Shown in pieces: positions 39,201-54,200 of a stretch of DNA of 64,000 nt (positions are counted from its first letter, which is position 1; the number at the start of each line of letters is the position of its first letter). The position numbers and the translations under genes were made by a program. The stretch comes from Loripinus fragilis. Taxonomy: Eukaryota > Mollusca > Bivalvia > Lucinida > Lucinidae. The DNA lies in the NCBI GenBank assembly GCA_964019695.1, contig OZ026522.1, positions 77,159,601 to 77,223,600 of the forward strand. Direction: 5' to 3'. The notes under the pieces were generated by a model. The model did not search any database, was not told the DNA's origin, and was given only the letters and a program-made list of their open reading frames with translations.

Positions 39201-42200
39201 TTAATAGATTCTTATTCATTGAATAAATTACCCATTTTTCTAAACGACATGTGCGCACATGTTGCAATTATATACAGCTTCGAAGTCGGGATATATGAAA
39301 GTATTTGTTATTTGAAGGCTTTATTTAGACATTGCCATCGAGAATGGCTAAACCCATACACACGCTTGCATGCATGGCATAGCCATTTCAATACCAATGG
39401 TTTGACATCATGGTACTTCGTACTGCTTGGTAGAATAAGGTGCGGCAGAGATTTTGCTTAACCTGTGGGACATAATTTGGGCCTGGTATTTGCTCAGGGA
39501 AGAGCACAGCGGTAGAGAAATTTCAAACGTCGCACAGCATACCAGCTTACTAAGTCTACATCAAAGGGGCGCTGCCTCAACTTGGTTTTCACCCGGTCAC
39601 AACATCGCCCCAGCACCAACATTGATGCGATTACAAAAAAGCATTTTTCTGCTAATGCTCTTCCCAGATCATGCTGCTCGATTCCCAAATATTGTATAAT
39701 AACAGCCGTCAGTATTGAAGCACCACGAGAATAGCAGCGACAGCAACAACAACAGAACAAAAACACGATATGATAATAATAATGATAATAATAATAATAC
39801 ATAGGGCCAGTTAAGCAAAATATTTCAGTGTAAAATTGCTATTATTTTCCAATCAATCAGTTTAAACACATGTTTTGGTTGCTCAAAGGAACCGTCTCAA
39901 CGAGACAGTTCTTTTGAGTACCCACAACATATATTTTGGTTGAGAAATAAGAAAAATAGTATTCGGGGGGTACCGTGCTACCGCTGCAGTGCACTAGCAC
40001 TTTAGACTCACTTAACGTGAATTATAAAGAAAAGCACATGCCGCACGTGGAGTGCAAATGCTGTTCATTCATGTGTGTTCAAACAGTTGGAATTTAATTC
40101 AGGACTACAGTAATACTCTGCGATGATTTACAGTTGACGGAATATTGAAACTTTTCAGGATCAGGTTTAGGAATTTTGATGATGGGAGAGAATGTAAACA
40201 CCACAAAAATTGGGTCATGGTCGGCCTGCTAGGGAACCACCGTACATGTATAAATGTAAAAACAAAAATGGCATTTGGTTTACGAATTTTTGCGAGGTAT
40301 GCAGGAAACAAGACTTTTTTTTATCAAGCACTTTATAGCAAAGGTTAAGGATGGAAATTGCGAGAGGTTACATGTGAAAAAGTTAGAACACACAACAACG
40401 AATCTTATAAACTTATTGAGCATGTCATCAACAAAGGAGGTAATAAGACAAAGCACCCAATTAAACATCTCATTTTATTTCACGCTGTCGCCAACGGCGT
40501 GTTCGTAATTAACTAGCTAATTGGACCATGTATCCTATTTTCAATTATGGGTCCATAAGTGGACATAATTATTCTCGCTAATTAACAAAACTAAACGCTT
40601 ATTTAGCAAACTAAACTAATTGGGCAATTACCAAAACTGTTAGAAGTAAACCAATTGGGGTTTTTTGCAATTATATACCTAAATAATGATGTTTTTTTAG
40701 TAATTAACACAATTTTAGAATTATCTTATTTAAGAATGAGATGGTTTAAGTTAGGCTCCCCCCCTTTCTGACACGCCTTCATACCCACCGCGGAACCACC
40801 GCGATTCCACTGCGATAGTATCACTTGACTCGCGATAATTTCACCTGTTCCCCACCGGGACCATAAATATTTTTGATAGCGGGAACGCGGTGGATCCACC
40901 GGAACGGGTGGAAATCAACGGGGGTCATTAAATTTTAATCCTCCCCACTCCACTTCATGCCCCACCAGCTTCGGTGGGTCTGTGAAAAACCACCGGAGCT
41001 GTACTGTAGATCATACCAAAGTCACAAATTTTTATAGCAGTAAATTAGGGGATAATTGTATTCAAAATTTTCATTTGAGGAGGTATATCGTCGGATATAA
41101 GGCTGGAAAGGGGGAGTTCCAAATCTGCCCACGCATGGATTTCAATAATATTTTGTATGTTGAATACCTACGTTATAACAACTACAAAAATGAAATCATT
41201 TCATTCCTCGAAGGCTGTTAGGCCACAGGGGGGCACCTTGATATACACCCTTTTTGTAATAATATATGACCTATTAAATATCAGTCTCAAATCATTAACA
41301 TTATTGACTGGTACATTCTTTGAATGGAATATGAACGAAGACTTCCCAGGGTATACCTTACTACCGTTAATGTATATGAATACATCTAAATATTTTTTTC
41401 TGACCCATCAAAATTTGAAATATCCCCATATTGAACACTAAAGTTAGTGTCTATAGGGGATTCTGTCCTAATTTTTACCATGTTCCAGTTTTTGTCAACC
41501 CATAATATTTTCAGAAAAGAAGGTCAAATACATACTCTTAATGCCTGTAAATTTTCATAAAATTTGGACACCGGTAAAAGTGTTATAATTTGCATGAAAT
41601 GAGTTAAGTCAATTTTGATTCTTAAGTGATTTCAAATAAAATATTCCAGTCAGGTCTTACAAACTGCAGTTTTTCCACCAGTATTATTCTAAAAACGCAT
41701 TGGCTATCACTATTTAGTATCTTCATCCAAGTTAGGTCCAAAATATTTTTGGTGTCAGAAGTTTTAGCTAATTCAATAGCATAAAACTGGCATTTTTGTA
41801 AGCAGCACTTGATAAGTAGCACTTGGCCTAGAACTTAGTTGTACGGGTAGATGTCCAGCAGGTATCATTTGTGAATTGATCTTCCACTGGTTTCCAAATT
41901 ATTTTTGGACTGAAGCCAACAGGTGGTTATGCTCTTAATGTCTTTCAGCCATTGAAAAAAATCAACAGATTAGGATTTATGCTAGGTAATTCGTCGTCTC
42001 CATCTACATTCTATGTTCTAGTTGCACCTAGAATTGCCTCTATCTTATGTCCCTCCGAATCAAATATTGAGGGTAAATTGGTTCAGGGCTATGTACATAC
42101 TTCTCATTAACTCTTATAAACTAAGTGAAACCAGGTCAAGTGTTTAAGAAATTGTGTTTGTTCTCACTATTTTGGTAGCTTCTATTTTCAGAGAACTTGG

Positions 42201-45200
42201 ATTTTACACCAGCTGTCTTTGTATTGGATTAAACTTTCCCCCGTACATTGATAAAGTGTTGTATTTTCATATTCTGTTCCTTCTGGAATATTTAGTTTCA
42301 GCAGAAAGTAGAAGTCAATTTAAGCCAGTGCTAGGAGGCATGAGAGCTGCAGCACTTTCCATATAGTGTCATGCAGAGACTGAGTGAAACTGAGTCTTAA
42401 GTTTGAAAACATTATAGTTTATTTCTACTATGGATTGATCCGTTTTCCCACATTATTTAAATAGTTTTCTTATTTTGCAGTCCCTTAGTCACTCAACGTG
42501 TGCATTTCAATGAATGGTTTACAGAATCTTATTTGGTTTGCATTGTATCTTAATTGGTATTGATTGTGATTATTTCTCCTGCATTAAGCTCTATCTGCCA
42601 GAACATTTCAAAAGCGTATCCAAAAATACTTATCATAAATAGTAAGTATGATCAGGAAATACCACAATCACAAACCGCATTTAAAATCATTAATATTCCA
42701 ACAAAAACTTTAAAAACTGCTCCAATAAATAGAAATGGAATTGATGAAAATAAAAATGATACTTTTTAAGATTATAAATGGATTTTCAAATATCAAGACA
42801 CACTTAGCGCATTTTTGAATGTATACATAGTTAGCATCTGGCAATAGACGAGGTGAAACAGTCTTTGTGCTGTTATTTCCATTGTGGTTATAGAATAATG
42901 AGTTTGATTCTCAAATGACCTCATAATCATAATGCTGACATACTAAACAATTCTGTAAAACTGGGCATAAATATTTATGATGAATTCAATAATATTTATT
43001 CAGTTAACAAAAGCCTGACTCAACATTCAAACAAAATATATTTCTTGGCTTCAAATCTTGTGAATATTATCCTTATACATATAATCAAATTATATATAGA
43101 TGGGAAAGGTTGACAAGAACTGTAACACACCATAATTAAAACCCAAAACATTGTTGATATTTTGCACAGCTGAATGTGAGTAAATATTCTAAAAGAAACA
43201 TTACTTTAAACAATTCATGTGATAGATATGGTAATGTGTGTACCGCACACAAAAGCTAGAACTCACAGATTATTCTAATAATTATCATTTATAGACATTC
43301 TGATTTCGGATAGATGCAAATTGGGCTGATTTGGGGGGTACCCCTATAATCACATACTTCACAATATCAATGTTGTAACCAACCAATGAAAAGCGATTGA
43401 AAACACAATACTTATAAGCCAAACAGTCAATTTGCATAATATCATCAAGATCTATGCCTGTGTAGAACAGAACTACATGTAAACTGAGCATACTGCTGGA
43501 AGTTTACATAAAATCTTGATTTTTACATTCTGCAAAATCTTTACCATTAAGATTGAAATTCAGAAAACTCCATTTTACCGGTTTTATTTTTTCTTGAGAT
43601 TTTATGATTATAACAAACACATGTGTGGACAAATTTGATATAAATTTCATAGGTTGACAAGAACAGCAACTAGACAAAATTGACAATTTAATTTGTTGAA
43701 AATATTTTCAAAATGTTAAATTCAGGGCAACCATCAAACAAAATTTGATGTGGACTTGTTAATTTCATACATTGAAATACATGTATCGTACATACATAAT
43801 AACACATTATTAGGCATCATGTTGAAAACAAATAAGGTTGAGAAATTAAAAAATTGGGTCGCCTAGGGCCACTTTTAATTAAGGTGTCCATTTTTTTAAT
43901 TTTAAAATTTAAAACTATTTAAATTTAACAACTGAAATACATGAATGGGTAAATATCTCAAAAATAGAACACACATGTAATAGACAATCTTTCCACAAAA
44001 TTTTATAAAATTCTGTGCATGGGCAGAACCCTATGTAAATTCCATATAGGGTGGAACTCCCCCTTTAGTTTTACGGCTCCGCTAAACGAGATTTCCGAAC
44101 CTGTATCCGACGATATACCTCCCCAAATGAAAATTTTGAATATTATTATCCCCATTCTAATGCACTTCTGCAGTTTTGTCTGTAATTGGGCATTGCAAGT
44201 CATGTGATGCCAGACGTCATCCAAGCAAATGTGACGTAATTAATGACGTCAAACTGTTTCCTACAGTAAATCATAGGCTATACTGTCACAATTTTTTTAC
44301 GTTATCCAATCATAAGTTGCGTTACAAAAGCAAGTGCATTAGAATATGTCTTTTAACACTTTTCGCAAAAATAAAATTCTCATGAAAGTTTCAGTATTTA
44401 CAGTATGTTGTTCAAGTCACAAACTATAATGTATATTGAGGATCTTACATGAGTGCTCCCCTTGTTGCAGATATAGAGGATCTTACATGAGTGCTCCCCT
44501 TGTTGCAGATATAGAGGATCTTACATGAGTGCTCATGTATTATTGAGGTTATTAAACGAGTTGGGGAAAAGAGATAAAATGCTACAAGTTTAATAAATTC
44601 AATAATACAATAATTGGCATAACAATGGGCGGATTATTAGTTTGCTTTCCTCTCTCTTCCATAACTCGTTTAAAACATGAAATAAATTGAGGATCTTACA
44701 TCAGTGCTCATGTTTTATTGAATTTATTAAACGAGTTGGGGAAAAGAGATAATATGTGAGGCTTGCAACGAGTTAAAAAAATTCAATAATACAAGAGCAC
44801 AAATGTTAGATTCCATTTATCATATGACATTAAGATTACTTTGAAATCTCATTTCTGACGTAAAACGTTATAATTTTGTCATAATGTTCGTAATGTTGTT
44901 ATGGACGTCATAATGTTTCCCGAAAATCTGTAAACCACTAGTGGTTTATTGATTTTATTGAATGCTGTTATTTCACTCCCAGATGCGACGTCATATGATA
45001 AATTGTTGACAGAGATGGATGGATGGAAATTTTAACTCCTATTTTAAACCCTGCTAGTGGTAGGAATGACAAAAACCAATTAAAAGTAAAGAGTATACCT
45101 TGAGTTGTTCGAACACTTCAGGTTGAGCATGACATATTCGTGATATAAGCTGAGGGAAAGCAAAGAACAGCTGATAGGGTGCTAACTTCTTTCCAAAGCC

Positions 45201-48200
45201 ACAGATCATCTGTGAAATAAGCATGTCAACATAAAGAAACATATACTTTCTGGTATAGCCCACAATATGACAATTTTAATAACCAAATATGGCAACATTT
45301 TTCCTTCATCTAACAGGCCTTTAGTGAGCACAGTGGCTCAGTGGTAGAGTGCTTGACTTGAGACCAAGGGGCCACGGGTTCAAGCCTCACTATGTTCTGT
45401 CCTTGAGCAAGACACATTCATCCTTGCTTGGTTCTGGTTCAACCCAGGAAGACCTGTCCCGACATAACTGAAAAATTGTTGACTGGGACGAAAAGAATCA
45501 AATAAAACAAAAATCAAACAGGCCTTTCGTTAAGAGTGCCTACCAATTTTTTCTTAATTCTCAACCAAACATATGTTGTGGATACTCGAAAGAACCGTCT
45601 CAATGAGACGGTTCTTTTGAGCACCCAAAACACATGTTTAAATTGCTGGGTAAGAAAATATTTACAATTTTACGCTCAGAAAGTTTGTTTATCTAAAGCT
45701 GTGCAAAATATAGCAATATTTTCCTTTTACCTTCATGAAAACATGTGTTGTGGTACTCCAAGGAAGCTTCTCATTACAACACATGACCCAGCACACTAGT
45801 GGGGGTGGGGAAATAATAGGGTTGGTCTATTCACCAAAAACACAGATTTTTTGTTGTAACTTGTTTTTATAGCCTAGTCTAGGTTTTGGTAATTCCATGG
45901 TATAAGTTCCCATATAATACTATTAAATATACTGTCCACAAAAAGTAGGGGATATTGGGACATAAAAAAGTCTAAAAATTAAAATCCTTATATGTCGCAT
46001 AAATAATTTTGTATTTTCATAGAGCAATATGTAAGCCAGTTTTCCTGCTTAATTTGAGGGCTGAAAATTGGGTAATGTGACCTTACTGACGTGCCAAAGA
46101 AACTAGGGGTCAAGACCCAAATTTCACAAAAATGTATCAAATTTTTGGGCTTTGGGCATGCTTTCGATAATGCATGCTAAAGATGCATTAAGGATATCTT
46201 TGTTTTTTAAGATTTTTTTCGCGTACCATAATTTTTATTTCTATGAGATAAGGCGGTGACAAAACAGTAAAAAATGACACAATTCACTAAAAATTGACAG
46301 ATTTTAGCCTCACATTCCTGAAATTTAGGCCAAAGAGATCAAAACAATTTCTGAACATAAAGAATATTGAATAACGGATATTTTCTTAAAAAAAGCATAG
46401 CCATTGCATAATCCGTCATCGTGATATTCATGTGTGAAAATTGAAAGGCTACCCCTGGTCTAATTATGGTTGTCTCAGAAACATGTGACCAGATTTATCC
46501 TTGAAAATTTTATTCATACTGACTGTGAAATGACTTTGCTAATTAATACTAGCTATTTCAGGTTTATGACATTCGTTTGATAAATGTTATAATTTTTAAT
46601 ATTCGAATATCCCCTACTTTTTGTGAAAAGTATATATTGTTATTCTGTATTTGATTGGATAGTTCTAACCAATGAAATTTTCTTTCATTTATCAGTTCAG
46701 ATAAGACGATTGGGTACATTTTTTTCATGCTAACTCATTTTAATCCTTAAAGGGTTGATAATACCAAGATACAAGATACAATTTATTTATTAGAAAATCC
46801 ATAAAGGATATCAGAAATACAATAGAGTAAAGACAATGAACAAGAAAGAGAAAAAATACCAGATTTTACTCTATATAAGGCCAAGTGGCCAAAAGAATTT
46901 GAGACAGAATAGATTAAAAAAATTCTTGTTTGAATGAATTCCCTTTGGAATATTTTTTAAAATAAACAGTAAAAACTTTGACTCAACCATTTCTTGACAA
47001 GTTCATGGCTGCAAGCTCAAAATTTCAAAATCCTGAACTTTTGAAATCACAATCTTAAAACTTGCAGCATGACTACAAATTTTAGCATTTTCAATTCTAA
47101 GACTGGCCACTGGTCTTTAGATAAACTGAAATTAAATGTTATAATTTGCCCAAATTTGTATTTTGAGGCTAACTTTTTGAGTTTGATGATAAAATAAAGT
47201 TTTATGGTCTCAAAGCAACCAGCTTTTTATAAAAGATAACAAGATTTTGGGTTTTGTTTGTAGGTTCAAAATTATGTCTCATCCTGTAGGTCTTCAGTTA
47301 TAGCTGTGGGCCCCCCAATCCAGGGAAGTGATGACAACAAAAACTCTTAAAATCATTTTAAAACCCTTTAACTCACAGAGACGCCTTTTAACACTTTTGC
47401 AAACAGAGCAGACCCAGATCAGGCAGCTCTTGTAAGAGCTGCCTGATCAGGGTCTACCATGTTTGCTTAAGGAAATATGATTAGATATGATCGTATGATC
47501 GTACACTAGAGGGCCTGACAAGTAATTTCTTTGCTCTATGTACAAACATGAAAGTTTGTTTATATAATTGTTCATAGTGGGAGGAGCTTAGTATGAATAT
47601 TCATGAAGGAAGGGTTAAACTAATAAAGGAATACCCTGAAATACCTTGTTTAATTTTTGAAGTGTCAGCCTGACTTTCTGAAGGCTCTGTGATGATGACG
47701 GTGTAGACCTTGATCTTTCCTTCTTCTCCTGGTCTACCACTGCTGATCCAAAATCTAACCACAAACTTAACATCCTGGGCATTGACTGGTAGATAAACTG
47801 ATTACCATAGTGTAGGGATTGACCAAAGTTCATCACCACATGAATCACAAACTCACTGAAACAGAAAGGAAATTAACCCTTTTAATACCGGGCCGCGTGG
47901 CACAGTCGGTAACGTGTCTGGCTACAGATGTGTGTCTGACTGCAGATCCAGAGGTCGCGAGTTCGATCCCGGCCCGGTCCCATACTTTCGTGGAGATTGA
48001 TCATGAAATAATTTCTACGGTCATTCTCCTCCCTTCCGCTGATTCATTCAAGAAGGGTTGTTGTCAGTTACAAGCGAAAGTATGTGCACAAATTACTGGT
48101 TAACCGCTTGTTCAAGCCTGCCCAGGAAAAAGTGTGGTTAGGTGAACTGACCGGCCTGCAATGACCATAGCTGTTGACTTGGGACGTAAAGCAACAAAAC

Positions 48201-51200
48201 CAACCAACCAACCAACAACACTTTTTAGACCAATGTTTTTAAATGTATCTGTCGGCTTGGGGTCTGTCGTTATGGCATGTGATCTCTCAAGGTCCACATA
48301 GTAATTCGTACAGTTATGAGACAAAGTATATTGTAATCTAATGGACATCTGGGCGTGCCTTATAAAGGCAGGATCTAAGCAGAAAAGAAGAAGTATCAAT
48401 AGTTAGATACAGAAGTCTGATTGGTCCATTGTAATTATATTGAGGGGTCACAGATAATAATTTTCAAAAAAACATTATTTAATACTTCTTTCTCTGAAGA
48501 TCAATTTTGTCTTAATTAGAAAACAGTGCAGATGAAATTTCATTGCGTCTTCACTGTTTGCAAAAGTACCTGTTTACTGGTGTTTAGTTTGTGGCCTAAA
48601 TAGAGTTATTTTGTTAATATAACTTAGATAAACAAAACTTTGTACGTAAAGTTGTGAATATTTTCTTATGCATCAGTTTTAACATGTTTTGAGTGCTCAA
48701 TAGAACCAACTCATCTCATTGATACAGTTCTTTTGAGTACCCTTTAACATTTTGTTTTGGTTGACAAAATTTATTTTTAATCATACACTCTTATCTATGC
48801 TTCATGTGTGTTTTGCTACATTTGCATATTGAGCCAGTTCATGAAATTTTGGTGCTAATTGCATATACCTAAACCCATTCGTAAAACATGCATATGCAGC
48901 TATCTAGTGCTGCTAGGTCTAAATCTTGGCCCAAGCCTTCATCTACATCCCACTATGTCTGTGTGAGCACCTCAGGCTCTGGCTAAACTGCATGTTTGCA
49001 CAGGCTAATTCTAATAATTCAAACCAAAACATATGTTGTGGGTACTCAAAAGAACTGTCTCAAAATTATGTATTGGGTGCTCAAAAGAACTGTCTCAATG
49101 AGACGGCTCTTTTGAGCACCCAAAACACATGTTTTAACCCATAGGTAAGAAAATAATCAAATTTAATCTGGGACATTGCTGAATACTGAAAAATAATACA
49201 GTGTGCACTTAATATTAGGGTAATTAGTTATTACCTTATTTTATGACAAAATATTTTAATGGCATGTGGGCTAACAAATTCGACAGTTTTGAGAAACAGT
49301 CACTGAAAAAAAGTTCTTACGCTTGTCTAGCTATGTCATCTTTATCTTCAATGAGAGTAGTCATGATTTTATCAAAGTATTTTGCGAGATAGAAATGTCC
49401 GTCTTCCCACTCCGGATTGATCTCAATCACCTCCTTGTACTGTTTCACAATGGCGTTGCTTTCTTTGTTCGAAGTCTCTTCGCTGTACCGACCATAAAGT
49501 AAGAGAGCCTGAAAATACATAACAAAATATAGGTATCACACATGTTTTTTCATGCATTAACATAATTTTTGCAAGGTCCCGAGGAAGGTGTTTGAACACG
49601 AGGCCGATAGGCGGAGTGCTCAAACATCTCCCTAGGGACCCGGCAAGTGTTAATTCAATGAAACAAAAATGTCTGATTGTTATTTTTGCATATTTTACCT
49701 TATTCCAACCAAATTTGCACTGAAAACGCTGTTAAAACATTAAAATATCCATTTTCTTGCACTTAATTTCTCTAAACAAAATGGCCTTGACTGTAAACTT
49801 TCGATCATAACAACGTCATAGCCATATGCAATGTTTTCGTGAACAAAAGCATTGGCAAAATAATCAGTCTGGTGTGCAGAGCATTCTGCATATAACATCA
49901 TGTAAAGAATTCAGGGCTCATTTGAAGTATTTTGAAGTTTAAACCCATGTTCAAACAGCATGTGAATCTCCTGATTTGAACATGGATTTTCGTTAATTTT
50001 ACAATGAGTTAAAACAACTACACCAATAGGTTTCTATGCAAGAATGATACTTATCATATATGAGATGCTTTATGTCCCAGTCAACAATTTTTCAGTCATG
50101 GCAGGACATTTCCTGTTTTCCTGGATTGAACCAGAAAGACACTTGCTCAAGGACAAATGAAAATAGTCAATAAGCAATGCTTATTAGATACCCCCCGTAC
50201 AGTAAGATTCGGTGAAAAACTTGGCAAGTTATAGTTCAAACCAGCAGACCTAAGTTTTGAAAAGAAGATTTCAGTAGAATCTGTGCAAACAAAAATTATA
50301 AACTCCTTCATGCATTTGTTCAATGTGTCTACATTGTATCCACAAAGTATCAAATTGCTCCATCACAGGCTCATCTGAGTCTACACATGTCAAAATACCA
50401 CATTGTTGGAAATCACGTTGCGGCTCAAAATTCTAAAATCCTCAACACAAGAAACTTGATTCTTGAAACTTGCAGTTTGCTGTCTACAAATAATTAACGA
50501 TTTCAAGTTCAAATGGCCAATAGTCTTTTTAATAGATAAAATGAAAATAAATCAGAAAAGTTGATATAATTTGCCTAATTCAGTATTTTGAGATTGAGTT
50601 TCTATGGAAAGTTTGTTTGTTGCATGGCGCCTTCAATCTAGTATGGGAGATAATGAGTATCTGTTCAAATATTAGATTATATACCATATGATCATTTTTG
50701 ACATTCAGGCAAATATTGTCATCATTTGGATGAAAAAAAACTTTCTTACCTAGTGACATGGGGTTCATACAAGCATGGCTATTTTTATGTAAAATTCAAG
50801 GACTTTTCAAAGACTTAGATATGGCTCTCCAACACTTTCCAAGGGCTGCAAGTTTCTTGTTTGTTTGGACTTTTTATGTCCCAGACAACAATTTTTTAGT
50901 CATGTCTGGATGGGGGGTTGAATCAGTACTAAGCAGCAAATACAGTGTCCGCTCATGGACTCTACATGAAAAATTCTGATTTACACTTTATGATTTAACT
51001 TAGCAAATGCTGGACTGAGACACTGGGGAAATTAGCATTAGAAAATTAGCATAAAATTGTTGTGCCTTTATTTGGTTCACCAAATAAAGGCACAACAATT
51101 TGATATTAATTATGGTCTCCATTAACAATGTTTAACCTAAGAGAAAATATAAAATTCAAGTACTTTTCAAGGCTTCAGAGCAATTCTCCAGCACTTTTCA

Positions 51201-54200
51201 AGGCAATGTAAAATTTCAAGGACTTTTCACTGAAGCCCTTCATATTCAAGTACTTTTCAAGCCGGTGAAAATCCTGCTCCTAATTATACAGACAACATAC
51301 CTGTGCATACACCTGCCTTCTTGCTTTCCCCTGTTCACTTGTGTCAGTCTTTAGTTTAGAAGCATCACTGAAGTGGACCTGCATTTCTCTCTCTAGAAGG
51401 AACAACATACCTGTGCATACACCTGTCTTCTTGCCTTCCCCTGTTCACTTGTGTCAGTCTTTAGTTTAGAAGCATCACTGAAGTGAACCTGCATTTCTCT
51501 CTCTAGAAGGGACAACATACCTGTGCATACACCTGTCTTCTTGCCTTCCCTTGTTCACTTGTGTCAGTCTTTAGTTTAGAAGCATCACTGAAGTGGACCT
51601 GCATTTCTCTCTCTAGAAGGGACAGTGCCTGGTCATTGTAATCCTACAACAAGAGAACAATAATGTCCTGAAGTGCTCACCTTATCCCGAGTCAGAAAAT
51701 CTCTAACCCTTTGTATTCTGGATCCCCTAAATGAGTACTATTGCAAAGTGAAACAGTGAAGACCCAGATAAAATGCAGCATAATACAGTTTTTAAAGGTA
51801 AAAAAGATTTAGACAAAAAACTGCAATATTTTTTTTAATTATAACCTGACACCCCTAGGTATATACAATGGAGCATCCCAAGTTTATAGTATCAAACCAG
51901 AAGGAATAATCCATTTGTATACAAAGGATTAATATAAGGTTTAACTAAGTCAAATTCATCCTAGGACCGCCATTTAAACAAACTTTATAAGGCCCACATC
52001 TCCACTGTTAGGTTGTCTCAGCTAATGGTTATCCGAGCCTTCTCTGATGTTTAAGTGGCTTTTCCATATTTTGATATTTGCCACTAACATCGGTAGTGGC
52101 AAATATCAAAATAAAGAAAAGCCACTAAAACGTCAGAGAAAACTTGGAATAAACTAATGGATACACCATACGAAAATTGACTCCAATTTGTTCTATAGTA
52201 TCTGAAAAAATGTTAAACATGTACATGACAATTCAATATGAGCCAACTTGGCTGAATGGTAAAAGGTCAACGTTCACCTTCGGTACTTATATATAGTTGA
52301 TTGTCTCATTAGGTTAAAATGCAAGCCAGTATAATGACATTGGCTTCAATAGTAAGAGAGCAATCATTTCAATGTTTCCCATATCAATGCATTAGAAATC
52401 AAATTTAAAATTGTTGTTCTGTCATAGTCCACCTAGGATAAACATTTGAACAAACTTGGTGGTGCCCACATCACCAATGCTACATATCAAGGAGGGTCAT
52501 CCACCTTTTGGTTCCATAGGGAAGCAGGCCTCCAGATAAATGTGTGTAACTGAAAATTAATATTATCATTTCTCAACCAAAACATTTGTTGTGGGTACTC
52601 AAAAGAACCGTCTCCAATGAGACGGTTCTTTTGATCACCCAAAACATATGTTTAGAATGCTGGGTAAGAAAATAATTACAATTTTACGCTCAAACTTTTT
52701 GCTTAACTTGACCTATGAAGAAGTTTTTGAAAGGTTTTGTCTTGGTCATGAATTTTGAAATTCCAACAGCTGTAGCCATTCTAAAAATTATGACCAGAAA
52801 GATAACATTGTCTGTTCTTCTGAGCAGGAGTATTGCTTGCCATTTCTGCATACTATAAATTCAGAAATGATTGGCGAGGGTTTTATTTTCACAAAACTTC
52901 GCATATACAAAGTTTCGTGAAAACACACTCCTCGCGAAATGGGGAAATCACTCTGTCAATTACTGATATATGCAAATCATGTCCTAGTGGCGAATTTAAA
53001 CTTGGCAAGTATGTCTTTTAACGCTATTCGCGAAAATAAAATTCTCCAGAAAATTTCCAGATTTACAGTAGTTTGATATTTGTGAATATTACTCATTATG
53101 CTCAAGTGACTTTAACATGGCAAATTTTTCGAGACATTTCTTTTAAGTGCCAAAAACTTATGTTTGATAGATCTATAAAAAATTGATAATAATCATTTTT
53201 GGAGGTTTTGTATATTTTAAAGTCTAGGTCCCTATAACTCAAACTACTGATGGTTTGAGAAATAAAACCTAAGGTCCCATGACTTTATGAGATTTGACTA
53301 TATGAGTTTTGGCGAGTTCAATGTACATACCTTTTCCCAAAGCCACTTAGCTTTCTCCAGACAGAACTCTGGCATTTTGTATTCACTGGCCTGTAGCAGA
53401 GAGCTGTAGGCAGTCTGTAGATAGCCTGCCCTGAAGATAATATACACAACATACTGTATGAGGACACAAAACAATAAATATGTGAGCACAGTGAAAACTA
53501 TGATCAGTCTGTGCAACTATACCCAATCTGATCAGAGCTTTTAGGATGCAAGCACAAAAACTATTTCATGCTATCAGCTAAATTCTTATAAGGTTGGTTG
53601 AACAAGGTTCATACAGGCAAGTTTGTATCAAATTCTAGTACTTTTAAAAAGCTCCTATGGTTTACAAGCACAACAATATCACGAAAATACTGATTTACAT
53701 TTTTAAAGTCAACTCAAAAAGAGCAGGATGAGATGATGGAAAAAAGAGTATTAAGTAGCACAAAATTGTTGCACCTTTATTTGGTGCAGAAATAAAAGCA
53801 CAACGATTTTATACTGATTTTGGTCTACATTAACAGGGCGTCTACATTAACAGGGCAATCTTTAAGAAAATAGTAAAATTCAAGTACTTTTCAAGGTCTG
53901 AGAATAACTCTCCAGCACTTTTAAATGCAGATTCAATTTTCAAAAATTTACAAAAAAGTCTTTCATATTTAAGTACTTTTCCAGTCTGTGCAAACCCTGG
54001 GTAATACACAAGCTGGTCTGAGATGTAGTTGGGTCCATTAGTCATTTTATTTTTTGTCATGATGATGCAGGTCAAACTATTCACTTGGTTAAAACATACA
54101 TGCACAATTTAGTCAGATAAGGCCAAATAAAAAAGATAAGTGTGTTTCAGGCAACAAGTCTGAAAATTTTAATTAAGGTAGGCACACATTACTTTTTTTA

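Noticed and set aside
39454..39802. Open frames near 39.6 kb as a gene
   Set aside because: One strand overlaps an AAT microsatellite and the other a SINE-like fragment; no family resemblance.
42154..42769. Open frames inside the 3.1-kb element as a gene
   Set aside because: Short, AT-driven composition, no recognisable motif and no linked exons.
45323..45400. tRNA gene
   Set aside because: The A and B boxes belong to a SINE with body, tail and an 11-bp target-site duplication; a cloverleaf acceptor stem does not close. The same applies to 47888-47985 and the other SINE heads.
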